A stretch of DNA of 64,000 nucleotides from CAWAHD01 sp963781785 (GCA_963781785.1 CAWAHD010000005.1:1054001-1118000), one strand, 5' to 3'; positions 48,284-60,181 are shown, counted from the first letter of the stretch. The notes: generated by a model not told the origin, from the letters alone. Made by a program: numbers and translations.

Positions 48284-49462
48284 TCAATACTGGTCAGAGC
48301 TGAGGACGACGCCGTCATTCTTGGCCTCGATTGCAAGCCAGACGGGGAACGAGATCGAGTTCTTGATGAAGTGGACGCTGCCGTCGCCGAACCCAACGTT
48401 CACGCCGCCCGGATGCATGCTTCGGCTCTGGCCGCCGCTGTTATACATGCCGCCGCCGCAATTGAATCCCATCCCTTGTTGAGCCGCATTGGGCACCTGC
48501 TGGCCCAGAATCGGGCCGGCTTGCATCTCGTCGCCGCCGTCATTGCAGCCCTGGATGATATTGAAACCGTACTTATTGTTCGGAGTCGGGTTATACGGCT
48601 TCCCATGACCGCCGAGGCTCGCCATGCCCAGACCCATCGCCCATACGCCTCGGACGTCGACCGTGGTGAGCCCCGCTCGCAGCTCGACAATGGCGGCCGT
48701 GTTCGAGAGTCCGTCGGTCACCGACGCGATCGTCGAACCGAAATTCTCGCCCATCATGCCGACATGGCTCGGAAACTTCTGCGCCGCACCGGGGTCATTG
48801 ATTCCATTGATCTGGTGGTCGGGGTCGGTGTTACCCTGAACCGCTCCGTAGTTGCCGCGTGCCCAGTTGTAGAGCACAAAACCCTTGAGTTGATCCTGGG
48901 GATACGAGATTCCCGCTCCTGTGAAGAGCGCGAGGTCACTGGGCTGGAAGAAGTTATTAGACGGGTCGTTCATGGGATCCGTCGGGCACACGAATACGTT
49001 CAAACGGGTCGACCGAACCGTGGTGTTGGCCCAGTCCATGTTGTATGCCGCCTGATTGGGTGCCGTATTCGCATACGCCACGGCGTAGGGCCCCGGCCAG
49101 CCGGGATATCCCAGCACGTTCGAGGAATTGTAAAGCGCGGGCTGCTCGATGTAGGGCAGAATCATGATCGCCCAGTTGGGCCCGAAAGGCTCTGAAAAAT
49201 CGCTCCCCAGAGCGTCTGAGCCGGTGTTGTAGTTGAGGCCGTTCAAATAGGGTTCGTTCACTCCCTTCGGGAACGTGCCGTTGCCCGACTCGAAGTTGTG
49301 CAAGCCCAACAGGAGCTGCTTGACGTTGTTGACGCACTGGGCGCGCCGCGCCGCCTCCCGAGCCGCCTGGACCGCCGGCAACAAGAGGGCAATCAAGACC
49401 GCGATGATCGCGATCACGACCAAGAGCTCGATCAGCGTGAAACCGGGTCGGTTTCTGGTCAT
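48284..49462 (-). CDS. DUF1559 prepilin-like protein
   Basis: 392 residues. The prepilin motif is GFTLIELLVVIAIIAVLIAL, processed before FTLIE. The body contains REAARRAQCVNNVKQLLLG, HVGMMGENFGSTIASVTDG and the H-x9-DG motif (HPGGVNVGFGDGS) near the end, and it ends in SSDQY. The ATG at 49462 is preferred over one five codons upstream because GGAG precedes it. It is 30-40% similar by eye to the first DUF1559 protein in its N-terminal half. Confidence 0.92.
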   Translation of the reverse strand: MTRNRPGFTLIELLVVIAIIAVLIALLLPAVQAAREAARRAQCVNNVKQLLLGLHNFESGNGTFPKGVNEPYLNGLNYNTGSDALGSDFSEPFGPNWAIMILPYIEQPALYNSSNVLGYPGWPGPYAVAYANTAPNQAAYNMDWANTTVRSTRLNVFVCPTDPMNDPSNNFFQPSDLALFTGAGISYPQDQLKGFVLYNWARGNYGAVQGNTDPDHQINGINDPGAAQKFPSHVGMMGENFGSTIASVTDGLSNTAAIVELRAGLTTVDVRGVWAMGLGMASLGGHGKPYNPTPNNKYGFNIIQGCNDGGDEMQAGPILGQQVPNAAQQGMGFNCGGGMYNSGGQSRSMHPGGVNVGFGDGSVHFIKNSISFPVWLAIEAKNDGVVLSSDQY

Positions 49463-49686
49463 GGGCAATGACTCCATACGTCAATTTGTGACTAATCATC
49501 CTCCCGTTTTGATCCGAGGCCAGCACAGTTTGGTCAACGCCCGGCCGATAATCAAACGTTATTAGCGTGTTTATTACATGAAGGAACTGTTAAGCCGCGA
49601 GACCGTGCGGGCTTGCGAGCGCGTAGTCAGGCGATGGTCATTGGGTGCAAGTCCGTCTGGTGTCAAACATATGTGTTACAAAGGGG

Positions 49687-49716
49687 TTGACAACTTTCAC
49701 TGGTTATTCATGTACT
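49687..49716 (+). promoter_or_regulatory. Promoter of the phosphatase gene
   Basis: TTGACA at 49687-49692 and TGTACT at 49711-49716, with an 18-base spacer, lie 82 bases upstream of the phosphatase start. The -35 hexamer is perfect and the -10 hexamer matches 4 of 6 positions. The rest of the 49463-49798 gap has no gene that I recognise. Confidence 0.5.
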
Positions 49717-49798
49717 CTTTACATGGGGTCGTGCTCGGCCATCTACAATCTCCCTACTTTGTGGTCAAACATCCTTTGGATCTTTCAAGGAGGCAAGA

Positions 49799-51314
49799 AT
49801 GCCGGGAACACGGCTCACTCTCAGACTGTTTGCACTGACCATCGCCATCGATTGCCTCCTGGCAGTTGGCTTGACTCGGTCTCAGGCTCAGGAGACAAAA
49901 GCAGAGGCGCCCCGCGCCCCAGTGAAAGTGCCGGAGGGGCCCTTCCTGGTCAAGCCGTACTTGCAGCTTGGTCGGGCGCCGCAGCCGGGTTGCCTGAGCT
50001 TGCTCTGGCATACCGGTGATACCGATGCCGAATGGGCCGTCGAGTACCGGCACGCGGCGGCGGATGACTGGCGTACCGCCAAGATCGCGTCCCCGCGCCG
50101 GATCGCCGTGATGGGAGTCGAACCGCACCGGGTTTATTGCGCGGTCTTGACGGAGCTGGAGGGCCGCGGTCCGTTCCATTACCGCATTAAAAAGGGGACA
50201 GATGTTGTTTTCGAGGCCGAGGCCAAAGCGCTCAAGGGGGCCAAGGACGCTTATCGGTTCGTTGCTTTCGGCGACTGCGGCGCGGGCACGCCGGAGGAAA
50301 AAGCGATCGCCTACCAGGCCTCTCTCGAAAAGCCCGATTTCGTGGTGATCCCCGGCGACATCATCTACCCCCGGGGCCAGATCCGCGATTACCAGGACAA
50401 GTTCTGGCCGGTCTACAATGCCGATCAAGCCGGTGTGACGATCGGCGCCCCGCTGTTGCGCTCGACCCTGTTTGTCGCAGCGCCGGGCAACCATGACATT
50501 GCCGGCACGAACATGGAAAGGTACCCGGACGGACTGGCTTATTTCTATTACTGGGACCAGCCCTTGACCGGAATTCCGGGCGAGGCGGCGGGATCGCCGC
50601 GCGTGCCGGCGCTGCACAGGCGCCGAGGCCAACAAGACCGCTTTTCTGGAGGCCGCCGGCGAGGCGTATCCCCGGATGCGGAACTTCTCGTTTGACCACG
50701 CCAATGCTCACTGGACGATCCTTGACTCGAATCCCTACGTGGATGTCACCGACAAGGGGCTTCGGGACTGGGTCAGCCGCGATCTTGCGGCCGCCAAGCA
50801 GGCCACCTGGCGGTTCGTCGTCTTCCACCATCCCGGGTTCAGCTCGTCCCGCGAGCACTTTGAGCAGCAGCACATGAGGCAGCTCGCCGACCTGTTCGAA
50901 GCGGGCGATGTGGACGTGGTCTTCAGCGGCCACGTGCACAATTACCAGCGCTCCTACCCTCTCCGCTTCGTCCCTGGGACGAACGGGGATGACAAGCCGC
51001 TCATCGGCAAAAATGGCAAGGTGGTCACCGGGGGCAAGTACATGGTTCCCGGCCGCTTCAAGCTGGACAAGTCGTTCGACGGGGCGACGAAAACCCGGGC
51101 GGACGGAGTGATCTACATTGTCACAGGGGCCGGCGGCCAGCATCTCTATGATCCGGAGCAACAGGACGAGCCGAGCTCGTGGCAGGACTTCACGCACAAG
51201 TTCATCTCGAAGGTCCACTCGCTCACGGTCGCCGACGTCGACGGCGGCACCATGACCGTGCGGCAGGTGTCGGCCGACGGGCGAGAGCTCGATCGGTTTG
51301 TCCTGACCAAGTGA
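49799..51314 (+). CDS. Secreted purple acid phosphatase-like metallophosphoesterase (frameshifted)
   Basis: About 505 residues in two frames. A signal peptide precedes a fibronectin-like domain (WHTGDTDAEWAVEYRH), and then the phosphoesterase core with FGDCG, PGDIIYPRG, GNHDIAG, VVFHHPG and SGHVHNYQRS, which provide the two-metal centre of purple acid phosphatases. The frame breaks near 50620, between GIPGEAAG and NFSFDHANAHW. Purple acid phosphatases hydrolyse phosphomonoesters, and this one would act outside the cell. The ATG has AGGAGG upstream. Confidence 0.85.
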
Positions 51315-51356
51315 TGGACGCGCGATGCGGACCGGTCCGCGCACGAGGGAACCGAA

Positions 51357-51743
51357 ATGCTTTACTTCTCGATTCTTGTTTCGGTTTGGGTTGCCGGCGC
51401 CGTCGGCCAGATTGACGAGACATCCAGGGTGGCGCAGTTGCTCAAGGACGCGCAAGCGGCCAACATCGCGTCGCTCGACCATGGCACGATGAAAGCTCGG
51501 CTGACTTATCGGACGGCGACCGGTCGGACGGATTTTGGTCTCGACGTGACCGTCAACTGGGACGGTCCGAATGCGTTCTGGTTATACACCGTCGCAGACC
51601 TGGACGGTGCGGTGACCCGGAGGACGGCACAGCCAGGAACGGTCGTCGCGTACAGAGGGTGTCGCCTGAGAACAGAAGAATCGTTTTGCGAGTTCAGCGA
51701 CAAAAAAGACCAGCCGATCCCTGACGATCGTGTGCCGAATTAG
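51357..51743 (+). CDS. Hypothetical secreted protein
   Basis: 128 residues with an N-terminal signal-like segment (LYFSILVSVWVAGAVGQ) and a beta-rich body (ARLTYRTATGRTDFGLDVTV) that recalls LolA-type or MucB-like lipid-binding folds only loosely. I do not recognise it. It lies 43 bases downstream of the phosphatase gene on the same strand, so it may be cotranscribed. The 3' end is convergent with mutS. A GAGGGA sequence precedes the ATG. Confidence 0.55.
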   Translation: MLYFSILVSVWVAGAVGQIDETSRVAQLLKDAQAANIASLDHGTMKARLTYRTATGRTDFGLDVTVNWDGPNAFWLYTVADLDGAVTRRTAQPGTVVAYRGCRLRTEESFCEFSDKKDQPIPDDRVPN

Positions 51744-51757
51744 CTCTCTCCCGCGGC

Positions 51758-54370
51758 TCAGCCCGCCAGCTCTCTGAGCCGTGCGATCAGCTCGAGCGCC
51801 GTCTGGGGGGTGATCGCCGCGGGATCGATCCGCCGGAGTTCCTCCAGGAGCGGGTCCGGCAACGCCGCGAACAGGCTGTTTTCGAGAGCTTTCCCCGTTT
51901 TCACCTTGCGTCGGATCGGGCCCGCCGGCAGATCGGTACCGGGGCCGTGTTGTTTTTCGAGAAACTTGAGGATCTCCCGCGCTCGCTCGAGAATCGGGCG
52001 CCGGCACGCCCGCCAGCCGGGCGACGTGGATGCCGTAGCTCTGGTCAGCCCCTCCGGGAACGATCCGGTACAGGAAGACGATCTCGCCCTCGTTTTCACG
52101 GACCGAGACATTGGCGTTCTTGAGCCGCGGCTTGGTTTTCTCGAGCTCGACCAGCTCGTGGTAATGCGTCGCGAACAGGGTCCGGCAGCCCAGAGCGTCG
52201 TGAATGTGCTCGGTGATGGCCCAGGCCAGCGAGATCCCGTCGAACGTGCTCGTGCCGCGGCCGATCTCATCGAGGATCACCAGACTGCGCGGCGAGGCGT
52301 TGTTGAGGATATTCGCTGTCTCCGTCATCTCGACCATGAAGGTGCTCTGGCTGCGGCTCAGGTCGTCGGTGGCACCGACGCGGGCAAACAGCCGGTCGAC
52401 GATGCCGATCCGGGCGCGCTTGGCCGGCACGAAGCTGCCCAGGTGCGCGAGGATCGCGATCAGGGCGACCTGGCGGATATACGTGCTCTTGCCGGCCATG
52501 TTGGGCCCGGTGATCAAGAGGATGGAGCCCTGTTCGCCGCCGAGATGAACGTCGTTGGGCACGAAGTCGCCGGGCGCGAGCAATGCGTCGAGCACGGGGT
52601 GGCGGCCGGCTTCGACTTCGAAAATCGGCTCGGCGACAATCTCGGGGCGACAGTAGCCATGGCGGGCCGCCAGCTCGGCGAGGGCCGCCAGGACGTCGAG
52701 CTGCGCCAGCACCCCGCCCGCCTGGATCAACCGCGGGGCCTCCGCCGAGACCCGGTCGCGCAGCGTGGTAAAGAGTTCATACTCCAGCTCGCAGGCTCGG
52801 TCCTCGGCGCGAAGGACCTTCTCTTCGTGCTCCTTCAGCTCCGGCGTGATGTACCGCTCGGCGTTCTTGACCGTCTGCTTGCGGATGTAATCGCCGGGAA
52901 TGGTCGCCCCACGCGCCTGGGCCTGGGCGTGCGTGATCTCGATGAAGTATCCGAAGACCTTGTTATAGCCGACCTTGAGGTTTTGAATTCCGGTTCGCCG
53001 CACCTGGTCGGCCTGGAACCTGGCGATCCAGGACTTGCCCCCTTTGGCGCTGGCTCTGAGCTCATCGAGCCCGGCGTGATAGCCGTCGCGGATCAAGCCC
53101 CCCTCCTTGACCGCCAGCGGGGGGTCTTCCCACAGGGCCGCCTCGATCTCGGCGCGGACCTCCGGGCAAAGCTCGAGGGCCTCTTCAAGCTGGTTCAGCC
53201 GCTTCGAGCTCCGGGCGGTCAGCCGGGCCTTGAGCTCGGGAAGAATCGCCAGAGTTCGGGCCAAAGCCACCAGGTCGCGCGGGGTGGCTCGCCCGGTGCC
53301 GACCCGAGCTGCCAGCCGCTCGAGGTCGTATGACTGCCCCAGGAGGCTCCTCAAGTCACCGCGGAGCGACGATTGCCGGTATAGCTCGTCGACGGCGTCG
53401 AGCCGTTCGGTAATCAGCTCGATCGAGGTCAAGGGTGTGGCCAGCCATTCGGCGAACTGCCGGGCCCCCATCGGCGTCGTCGACAGGTCGATCACGCTCA
53501 GGAGCGAGCCTTCCCGCTTACCCTCGCGCAACGTGCGGACCAGTTCCAGGCTGCGGCGCGTCATCTCGTCGAGGGCCAGGGTGTCGGCACGGCGGTACGG
53601 GGTCAGCCGCGCGATATGCCCGATGTTGGTTTTCTGCGTGTCCCGCAGATACGCCATGAGGGCCCCGGCGGCCTGGACCTCGAGGCTGCGGTCGTCGATT
53701 CCGAATCCGCCCAGGGTCGTCGTCCCGAACTGGTCAAACAGTGTCTTCCTGGCCTGCTCGGGCTGAAAATCCCACGACGGCCGGACCGTGATCGCAGACC
53801 CGCAGTGGGTGCGCAGGACTCGCGCCAGGGGGCATCCAGCGAGAGCTCGGAGATCAACGTCTCGGCGGGGCTCAACCTCTCGATCTCATCCATGAGCTCG
53901 GTGCGCAGCACGGCCATCAGCGAGAACCGGCCGGTCGAGAGCTCGACCCACGCCAGACCCAGCTTGCCGCCCATTTCGACGATCGCGGCCAGATAATTGG
54001 TGGCCCTGGGATCGAGCAGATCGTCGTCGGTCAAGGTCCCGGGAGTGACGATCCGGACCACGTCGCGCTTCACCAGCCCCTTGGCATCCTTCGGGTCTTC
54101 CACCTGCTCGCAGACCGCCGCGCGCAGACCCGCCTTGACGATCTTCGCCAGATACGAATCCAGCGCCGGATGCGGAAATCCGGCCATCGGCACGGCATCA
54201 GCCCCCTTGTCGCGCGAGGTCAACGTCAGTCCCAGGAGCGCCGACGCCCGTTCGGCGTCCTCGCCGAACATCTCGTAGAAATCTCCCATGCGAAATAGGA
54301 GGAGAGCATCCGGATCACGCAGCTTCAACTCGCGGTACTGCTGCATCATCGGTGTCAACGACTCGTTCAT
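51758..54370 (-). CDS. mutS: DNA mismatch repair protein MutS (two frameshifts)
   Basis: About 870 residues once rejoined, the usual MutS length. The N terminus carries the mismatch-reading GDFYEMF (Phe31, Glu33). The frame changes within a GGGGG run near 53830 and again near 52003. The C-terminal part has Walker A GPNMAGKST, LDEIGRGTSTFDG, ATHYHEL and the final ILERAREILKFLE and helix-turn-helix. MutS detects base mismatches and small loops and starts repair with MutL. A real loss would give a mutator, but the run-associated breaks suggest assembly errors. Confidence 0.93.
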
Positions 54371-55514
54371 GAGGCAAACGCCTTCAATTCCCCGGCCCGG
54401 CCATACGCGCCAGGCCGGCCCTTTCCATCACCTTTGAACAGAGGTATACGCAAGGAAATCGTCGTCGCCCAAACGGGTGCTGTCAACCCCCCGCGCGACT
54501 GTGCCGGTTTTAGCGGTCATTCCGCGCGGCGGCGTGCCGGTAGAATCCGGGCTTTCGCGCCAGCCGGAATAATCGGATCGATCAAGAGGCCTGGCGCGCA
54601 CGAATCACGCACCGTTTTCGAGGAGTTTGTAGATCGTATCTGGGTGGAAGGTCCCTCTTCATTCCATACCCGCGGTTGATCGGGAGACTGACACGATGGA
54701 TATCGATCGTTCCACCGGCATTCCGAGCGGCTTCGCTGCCGGCCACCTCGGTCCGGACTCGGCGGCGTTAGCGAACTCGATGCGCCGCGCCCAATAGCCC
54801 GGCCCCAGCGAGTGGCCGGCCGACAGTCAAGATTGCCCACTGCGGCCACCCTGCGCTGGTTTATACCCACCCGATGGCATCGCCGGTCGTTCGCTCCGGC
54901 GTGATCAGCAAGAGGCGGCCCGGGCTCTTTCATCGCCCGTGGATCCACCAGGGAAAGCGAGATGCCAGGAGTTTTCGACGCGCGCGAGGGCAGTCGCCTC
55001 CGGCGTTCACGGCCCGACGTGGCAATTGGCTCGAGCCGGTCGTTGCACTGGCTCCGCGGCCCCGGGGGCCGCTGGTGTTTCTGCGCATCACCGCGACTTT
55101 ACGATCGACTGATGAGTCAATTCCGGCGGTCCCGGCGACGCCGGTTGCGACAGGAATCCGGCCCCGGCCGCACGGCAGGATCGCTCGACAGCGAAAACAG
55201 GCGGCGGGACCGGCCCCGGCACATCCCGCCGTCGGTGCACTGGGAGCTCGAGCCGCCGGTGGCCCAGGGTCGAAAGTCAGAGGCAAAAGGACATGCGACG
55301 AAGCCGGGATCCTGGGCGCTGTCGCCGAGGGAGACGATGCCCGGCTCGGTTTCTCAGGGCTCCGACCCGGCGAGAGACTGGAACGCTCGGCGACGTGTGG
55401 ACCGTGGCCGGCCGATGCCGGAATGGGACCGCGGGCGGGACACGTACGTCTCATTGGTTCGACGCAGACCGATCGATCATCGTCGCGCCGAGAAGAGCCG
55501 CTTGGGGCACTCGC
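54371..55514. other. 1.1-kb region without a convincing gene
   Basis: Several arginine- and proline-rich open frames cross this stretch on both strands; the longest run at 54874-55551 and 54962-55579 on the plus strand and at 54930-55454 on the minus strand. None has a recognisable domain, and the plus-strand ones run into the STAS gene. A short frame starting at 54696 (MDIDRSTGIPSGFAAGHLGP) has a good look but ends after 33 codons. It could be decayed coding sequence or a frameshifted gene. Confidence 0.45.
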
Positions 55515-55874
55515 TCAGAACTTGTCGAGTGCAGCCTGCTCGTCGGAATAAATCTCGAAGACTTGGTCGAGCCGAGTGATCCGGAAGACCTCGAGGAGGT
55601 CTGGGTGGATGCAGCAGAGCTTGAGCTTGCCTTTGACGGCGCCGGCCTTTTTCTTGAGGTTGATCAGCTTGCCCAGGGCGGCGCTCGAGAGGTACTGGAC
55701 GTTGCCGAAATTGAGGAGCAGGTTCCTGTGACCTTCCTCCTCAACCAAGCTGTAAAGCTGGTCGCCGACCTCCTGGATGTTCTCCTCGGTCACGATCTTG
55801 GATTCGATGAAGCTGACGACGGTCACTCCGTCAACGTTTTCGAGGCGGAGGTGCCGGCGAGGACCTTGAGACAT
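55515..55874 (-). CDS. STAS-domain anti-anti-sigma factor-like protein
   Basis: 119 residues, a single STAS domain: VTVVSFIESKIVTEENIQEV, LLLNFGNVQYLSSAALGKL and GAVKGKLKLCCIHPDLLEVF. The serine pair in YLSSAALG lies where SpoIIAA-type proteins are phosphorylated. Such proteins bind an anti-sigma factor or kinase and release sigma. No partner kinase is adjacent. The inner ATG at 55874 has AGGAG upstream; the longer frame has no domain before it. Confidence 0.85.
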   Translation of the reverse strand: MSQGPRRHLRLENVDGVTVVSFIESKIVTEENIQEVGDQLYSLVEEEGHRNLLLNFGNVQYLSSAALGKLINLKKKAGAVKGKLKLCCIHPDLLEVFRITRLDQVFEIYSDEQAALDKF

Positions 55875-56067
55875 CGGGGTTAAACTCCTGACGAGAACGG
55901 GAACCGGACCGGATGGCATCAGTGTACCATACAGGGGGCCGGTCCCGCACGCGGGCCTCTCTGGCTTTTTTGCGTCAATGGTTTAGGGAAAGAATCGGCC
56001 GAGGCTACGACACAGATTACCACCACACTTACCAGAATGGTTCCAGGAATCAAGGGAGAACCGACAA

Positions 56068-57398
56068 TCAGATCAATTCCCGGGGCGGGTTGTACGTATC
56101 GACGATCCGGACGGGCCGGCCGTCGGGCGTGTCGTACTTCGTGTCGGGGTCGATACCGAGCTTGTGATAGAGCACGGATGCCAGATCGTTGGGTGTGACG
56201 GGGCGCTCGGTGGGAGCATCGCCGCCGGCATCGGTCCGGCCCAGGACCAGGCCCTGGGGAACGCCCGCGCCAAACATCACGACCGAGTTGGCCCTGCCAT
56301 GATGGTCTCGGCCCGCGTTGGGGTTGATCTTGGGCGTCCGTCCGAACTCGCCCATCATGACGACCAGGGTGCTGTCGAAGAGGCCTTTCTCGGCAAGGTC
56401 GTTGAGGAGCGCCGAGACGCCCTGGTCGAGTGGCGGAGCCAGCGTGTTCTTGATGGTGGGGAAGTTCTGCACGTGGGTGTCCCAGCCGAGTGGACCGGTC
56501 CCGCGGTCGTTGATCGTGACGAACGAGACGCCGGCCTCGACCAGGCGCCGGGCCAAGAGGCATGATTGACCAGCGGTCGTCCGCCCATATTTGTCGCGAA
56601 CGGCCGCCGGCTCGTCGCCGATCTTGAACGCGGCCTGTGCGGCACTGGAAGTCAATAAGGAATAGGCCCGCTCGGCGAACTGGTCGCGGCTGGCGGTCAG
56701 GGGCGTTGCCGAGACATCGTGGGCAAAGCCGTCGAGCGACTTGACCATGTCGCGGCGGCGCAGCAACCGGTCCAGAGTGACGCGGTCCGGCGGCGTCATG
56801 TTCTGAACGCGGAACCCGGGCTGGCTGGGATCGCCGGAGACAGTGAACGGATCATATGCCGGCGTCAGAAACCCACTGGAGGCGAAGAGCGGGGCGTCGG
56901 GCAGCGGCGACATAAGGCGGGAGCATTCCGGCCGCCTTCTCACGCGCCTTGGAGACGACGCTCCCGTAACTTGGGTAGACGAGCGCCGGGGAAGGACGGT
57001 ACCCGGTCAGCAGGTGGTGGGCCGCCCGGTCGTGGTCGGATTCCGGGGAGGTCATGCTCCGGATCAAGGTCACCTTGTTCATGACCTTGGCCAGCTTGGG
57101 AAAGACCTCGCTGATTCGCACGCCGGGGACCGACGTCTCGATCGCCTTGAACTCGCCACGAACGCCCACAGCCGCGTCGGGCTTGGGGTCGAAGGTATCC
57201 AGGTGCGAGGGGCCGCCGGCCAGCCAGATCAGGATGCAGTTCTTCACCTTGGGCGGCCGGGCTGAGTCGGTGCCGGCTGCCGCCCGCAGGCGGAAACCAG
57301 TCGTCCAGGTAGAGGCCCAAGAACCCCAGGGAACCCACGCGCAAGACGTCTCGGCGGCTCGGACCACGGCACGGCCCTCGGCTCGATGTTCTCGACAT
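56068..57398 (-). CDS. DUF1501 family secreted protein (two frameshifts)
   Basis: About 443 residues across three frames. It starts with a Tat-like signal (PSRRDVLRVGSLGFLGLYLD). After a shift near 57300 comes VKNCILIWLAGGPSHLDTFD and SDHDRAAHHLLTGYRP. After another near 56930 comes ARRLVEAGVSFVTIND, STLVVMMGEFGRTPKIN and GRDHHGRANSVVMFGAGV. These are DUF1501 motifs, related to the alkaline-phosphatase/sulfatase superfamily. It lies 97 bases after the DUF1549/DUF1553 gene on the same strand, its usual partner in planctomycetes. The function is unknown. Confidence 0.85.
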
Positions 57399-57495
57399 CC
57401 CTCGTCCCCTTTCTTGCACCAGGTTAAACCGGCCTCGGAAAAAACGCCTCAAAAGAGGCCCGGCTCGATACCCAGGCCCCCTCTTCAATGACCGA

Positions 57496-60037
57496 TCAAT
57501 GATTGAAGGCAAACTCGCGCGAGTTGAGGAGCGCCCAGAACAGGTCTTCGGCCACCTCGCGGAGCGAGGAAGCGTGCTTGAGCTCGGCGGTCCAGTGCGA
57601 CAGCTCCTCGGGGTTGGGCGGCCGGCAGACGGTGCGGAAATACAGGTGCTCGACGAGCTCCTCCGGCTCCAGCTCGAGCTTGAGCACGTTGGCCAGGTAG
57701 CCATTCAGGTTGGTGACCTTGCTCTCGATGGCGTCGCCGCCGATCAGGAGCAGGGCCTGCCGCAACGTCAAGCTTGGGGCCGAGGTCGAGCCGCAGCTCA
57801 CGGCTCGCGAGCACCGCCCGAACGTATCCAGAATGGGGCTGGCGGTCATCGGGTCGGGCACCTGGATGGCCCGCCGGGCGTTGCCGACGCCCGGATAGCG
57901 ATTGGGAACGTCGGTCGCCTGGGCCAGCGCGTCGGCCATCTGGTGCGCCGTCAGCGGCCGCGGCAGATGGTGCGAAAATAGCCGGGTGTCGCGCTCGTTG
58001 CCCTTGACCGTGCCCGAGGCAAGGCCGTAGGCCTCCGAGCTGGCGATCGTGCGGATCAAGCCGCGGAGGTCGAACTTGGAGTCGACGAAATGGCGAGCCA
58101 GGGCGTCCAGCATCTCGGGATGGACCGCCGGGTTGGCCCGGCTGAGGTCGTCGGGGGGGTCAACCAGTCCCTTGCCGAAGAGCTGCGCCCACACCCAGTT
58201 GGACATGGCCCTGGCGAAGTAGGGATTGTCGGCGGCGATCATCCAGTCGGCCAGGGCCTTGCGCGGGTCGTCGGTGGGAGCGACCTTGACCGCTTTCCCG
58301 TCCAGGAGCCTGGGCTCGGCCGGCTGCTTGGTCCGCAGATGGACGATCTGGCCCTTGGGGTTGATCTTGACGGTCTGCCGCGCCGACATCGGTCCGCCGC
58401 CTGAGCGCTCGACCTTGGCGAAGACGGCTGCCAGCCCGAAGTAGGCATCCTGCGTCCAGACGTCGAAGGGGTGGTCGTGGCACTGGGCGCACCGCAGCCT
58501 CAGGCCCAGAAACCGCTGCGCCGTCAGCTCGGCCTCGACGTTGGCCTCGACCGCGTCCAGGGCGTAATTGACCGGCCCTCCCTTTTCGAGGTCCATCGGA
58601 TCGCCCACCGACGTGAGCAGCGTGCGGACGACCTGGTCCCACGGCCGGTTCTTGCGCAGGCAGTCGTCAACCCAGGCCTGGTACTGGTAGGCGCCGTTAC
58701 CCTGGCGGGCCGAGCTGATCTGAAGCAGATCGCCCAGCTTGATCCGCCAGAACAGGACGAACTCGGGCTTGGCGAGCAGCTCATCGATGAGCTTCTTGCG
58801 CTTGTCAGGGTCGGTGCCGGCGAGGAAGCGGCGAATCGTCTCGGGCAATGGCTGCTCGCCCGTCAGATCGAGCCAGGCGCGGCGGAGGAACGCAGCGTCG
58901 CCAGCAGGCGGGCTGGGGGGCACCTTGAGCGACTCGAGCCGCTTGAAAAGCTCGTCGTCAATGAAGTTTCGCCGCGTGAGCTTGGCAAAATCGAAGCTGA
59001 GGCCGGGATTGATCACGGTCGCCAGCCGGGTGCTCACGACCTGCGACTGGTAACGGACAATCAGATCGGTTTCGCCGCGCTCGCAGCAGCCGGACGAGTC
59101 CGTTGGGGGTGACGGACGCTGCCGAATCGTCATTGACGTGGAACGACGCCAGCCGGGTCACGTCGCGGTCGTGACCGTCGCTGTAGTGAGCGACGACGCG
59201 GAACTGGATGGAGCCGGGCTCGGCCAGGATTCTTGTGCCTGGGAGGACGTCGATCCGAACGACCGCCCCGTGCGACTTGCCGCGGACCTCGGGCGCGCCG
59301 TCCTTGACCCAGGATGCCAGGATCTGGTATTCCGGCGAGCCGGCCTTGAGCCGGGGCCCGCCCTGGTGTGGCACCCGGCCGGTCGCCTTGGCGAGGAACA
59401 GGCTGTCCTCGGGATCCATCCGGGAAAGCCGCCGCTGACCCGCGTCGCGGGCCATTCCCTGGTAGTCGCCCGAATGGTCGTATCCGAAGAGAGACAGGTG
59501 AAAGCCGTTCTGACCGCTTGCCTTGCCGTGGCACGCTCCTGTGTTGCAGCCGAGCCGCGTCACGATGGGCACGATGTCCTGGCCGAAGTCCCATGTCCGT
59601 GTCGACCGCGGCTCGACCGTGATCTTCGCCTGGGCGTCGTGACCTTCGAATGCGGCTTTGACCGTGACAGGGCCCTCGGTCTTCGGGTGCAAGTAACCGC
59701 CGCGCTCGATCTCCCCTGCCCCGGCAGGCTCGACCGTCCACTTGACTTGCGAGGTGACGTCACGGACCGAACTATCCGACTTTCGCGACGCCAGCAGTTG
59801 CAGACCGGGATCGTCAGCCGTTATGGTGGAAGCCCCGGGAGTGATCTCGATCGTGGCGCTGGCGGCTTCCTTGAAGGCGGCGACGGCCTGCGGGTCGCAA
59901 TGATCGGCGGCCTCGCTCTTGACGAGCTGGGGCGCGGCCTTCGGGGTCACGGCGGGGCCATTACGGGCGGGGCAACCCATGAACAGAGCCGATGCCAGCA
60001 GCAATCCCCCGGAGAGCACCAACCGGCGCGGGGCCAT
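57496..60037 (-). CDS. DUF1549/DUF1553 lipoprotein with cytochrome-like motifs (frameshifted)
   Basis: About 847 residues in two frames. It starts with a lipobox (LLLASALFMGC), then an Ig-like domain (about 60-140) and GCNTGACHGKASGQNGF, a haem-like motif with non-canonical spacing. The frame breaks near 59090 and continues with DUF1549 (LTRRNFIDDELFKRLES, AWLDLTGEQPLPE), a canonical CAQCHDHPFD and DUF1553 (NPYFARAMSNWVWAQLFGKG, MADALAQATDVPN). These are the planctomycete DUF1549/DUF1553 signatures; the biochemical role is unknown. It is transcribed ahead of the DUF1501 gene. Confidence 0.88.
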
Positions 60038-60181
60038 TTTCGAGACTCCCCTCAGCCAAAGAACTCACTCGCCGGAAAAAACGACAAACGTCAGTGACTC
60101 CAGACATCTTAGCCGCCTGAAGCGGTAAACTCAAGCGGATTGCCAGCCAAGTCCGCCATCTTTTCTTTCGGAGCCAGATCG

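Noticed and set aside
49578..49838. 86-residue plus-strand frame upstream of the phosphatase gene
   Set aside because: It overlaps the phosphatase start and contains the likely promoter; no homologue pattern is recognisable.
54930..55454. 174-residue minus-strand open frame between mutS and the STAS gene
   Set aside because: Ser/Pro/Arg-rich with no secondary-structure or domain signature, a typical antisense frame in GC-rich DNA.
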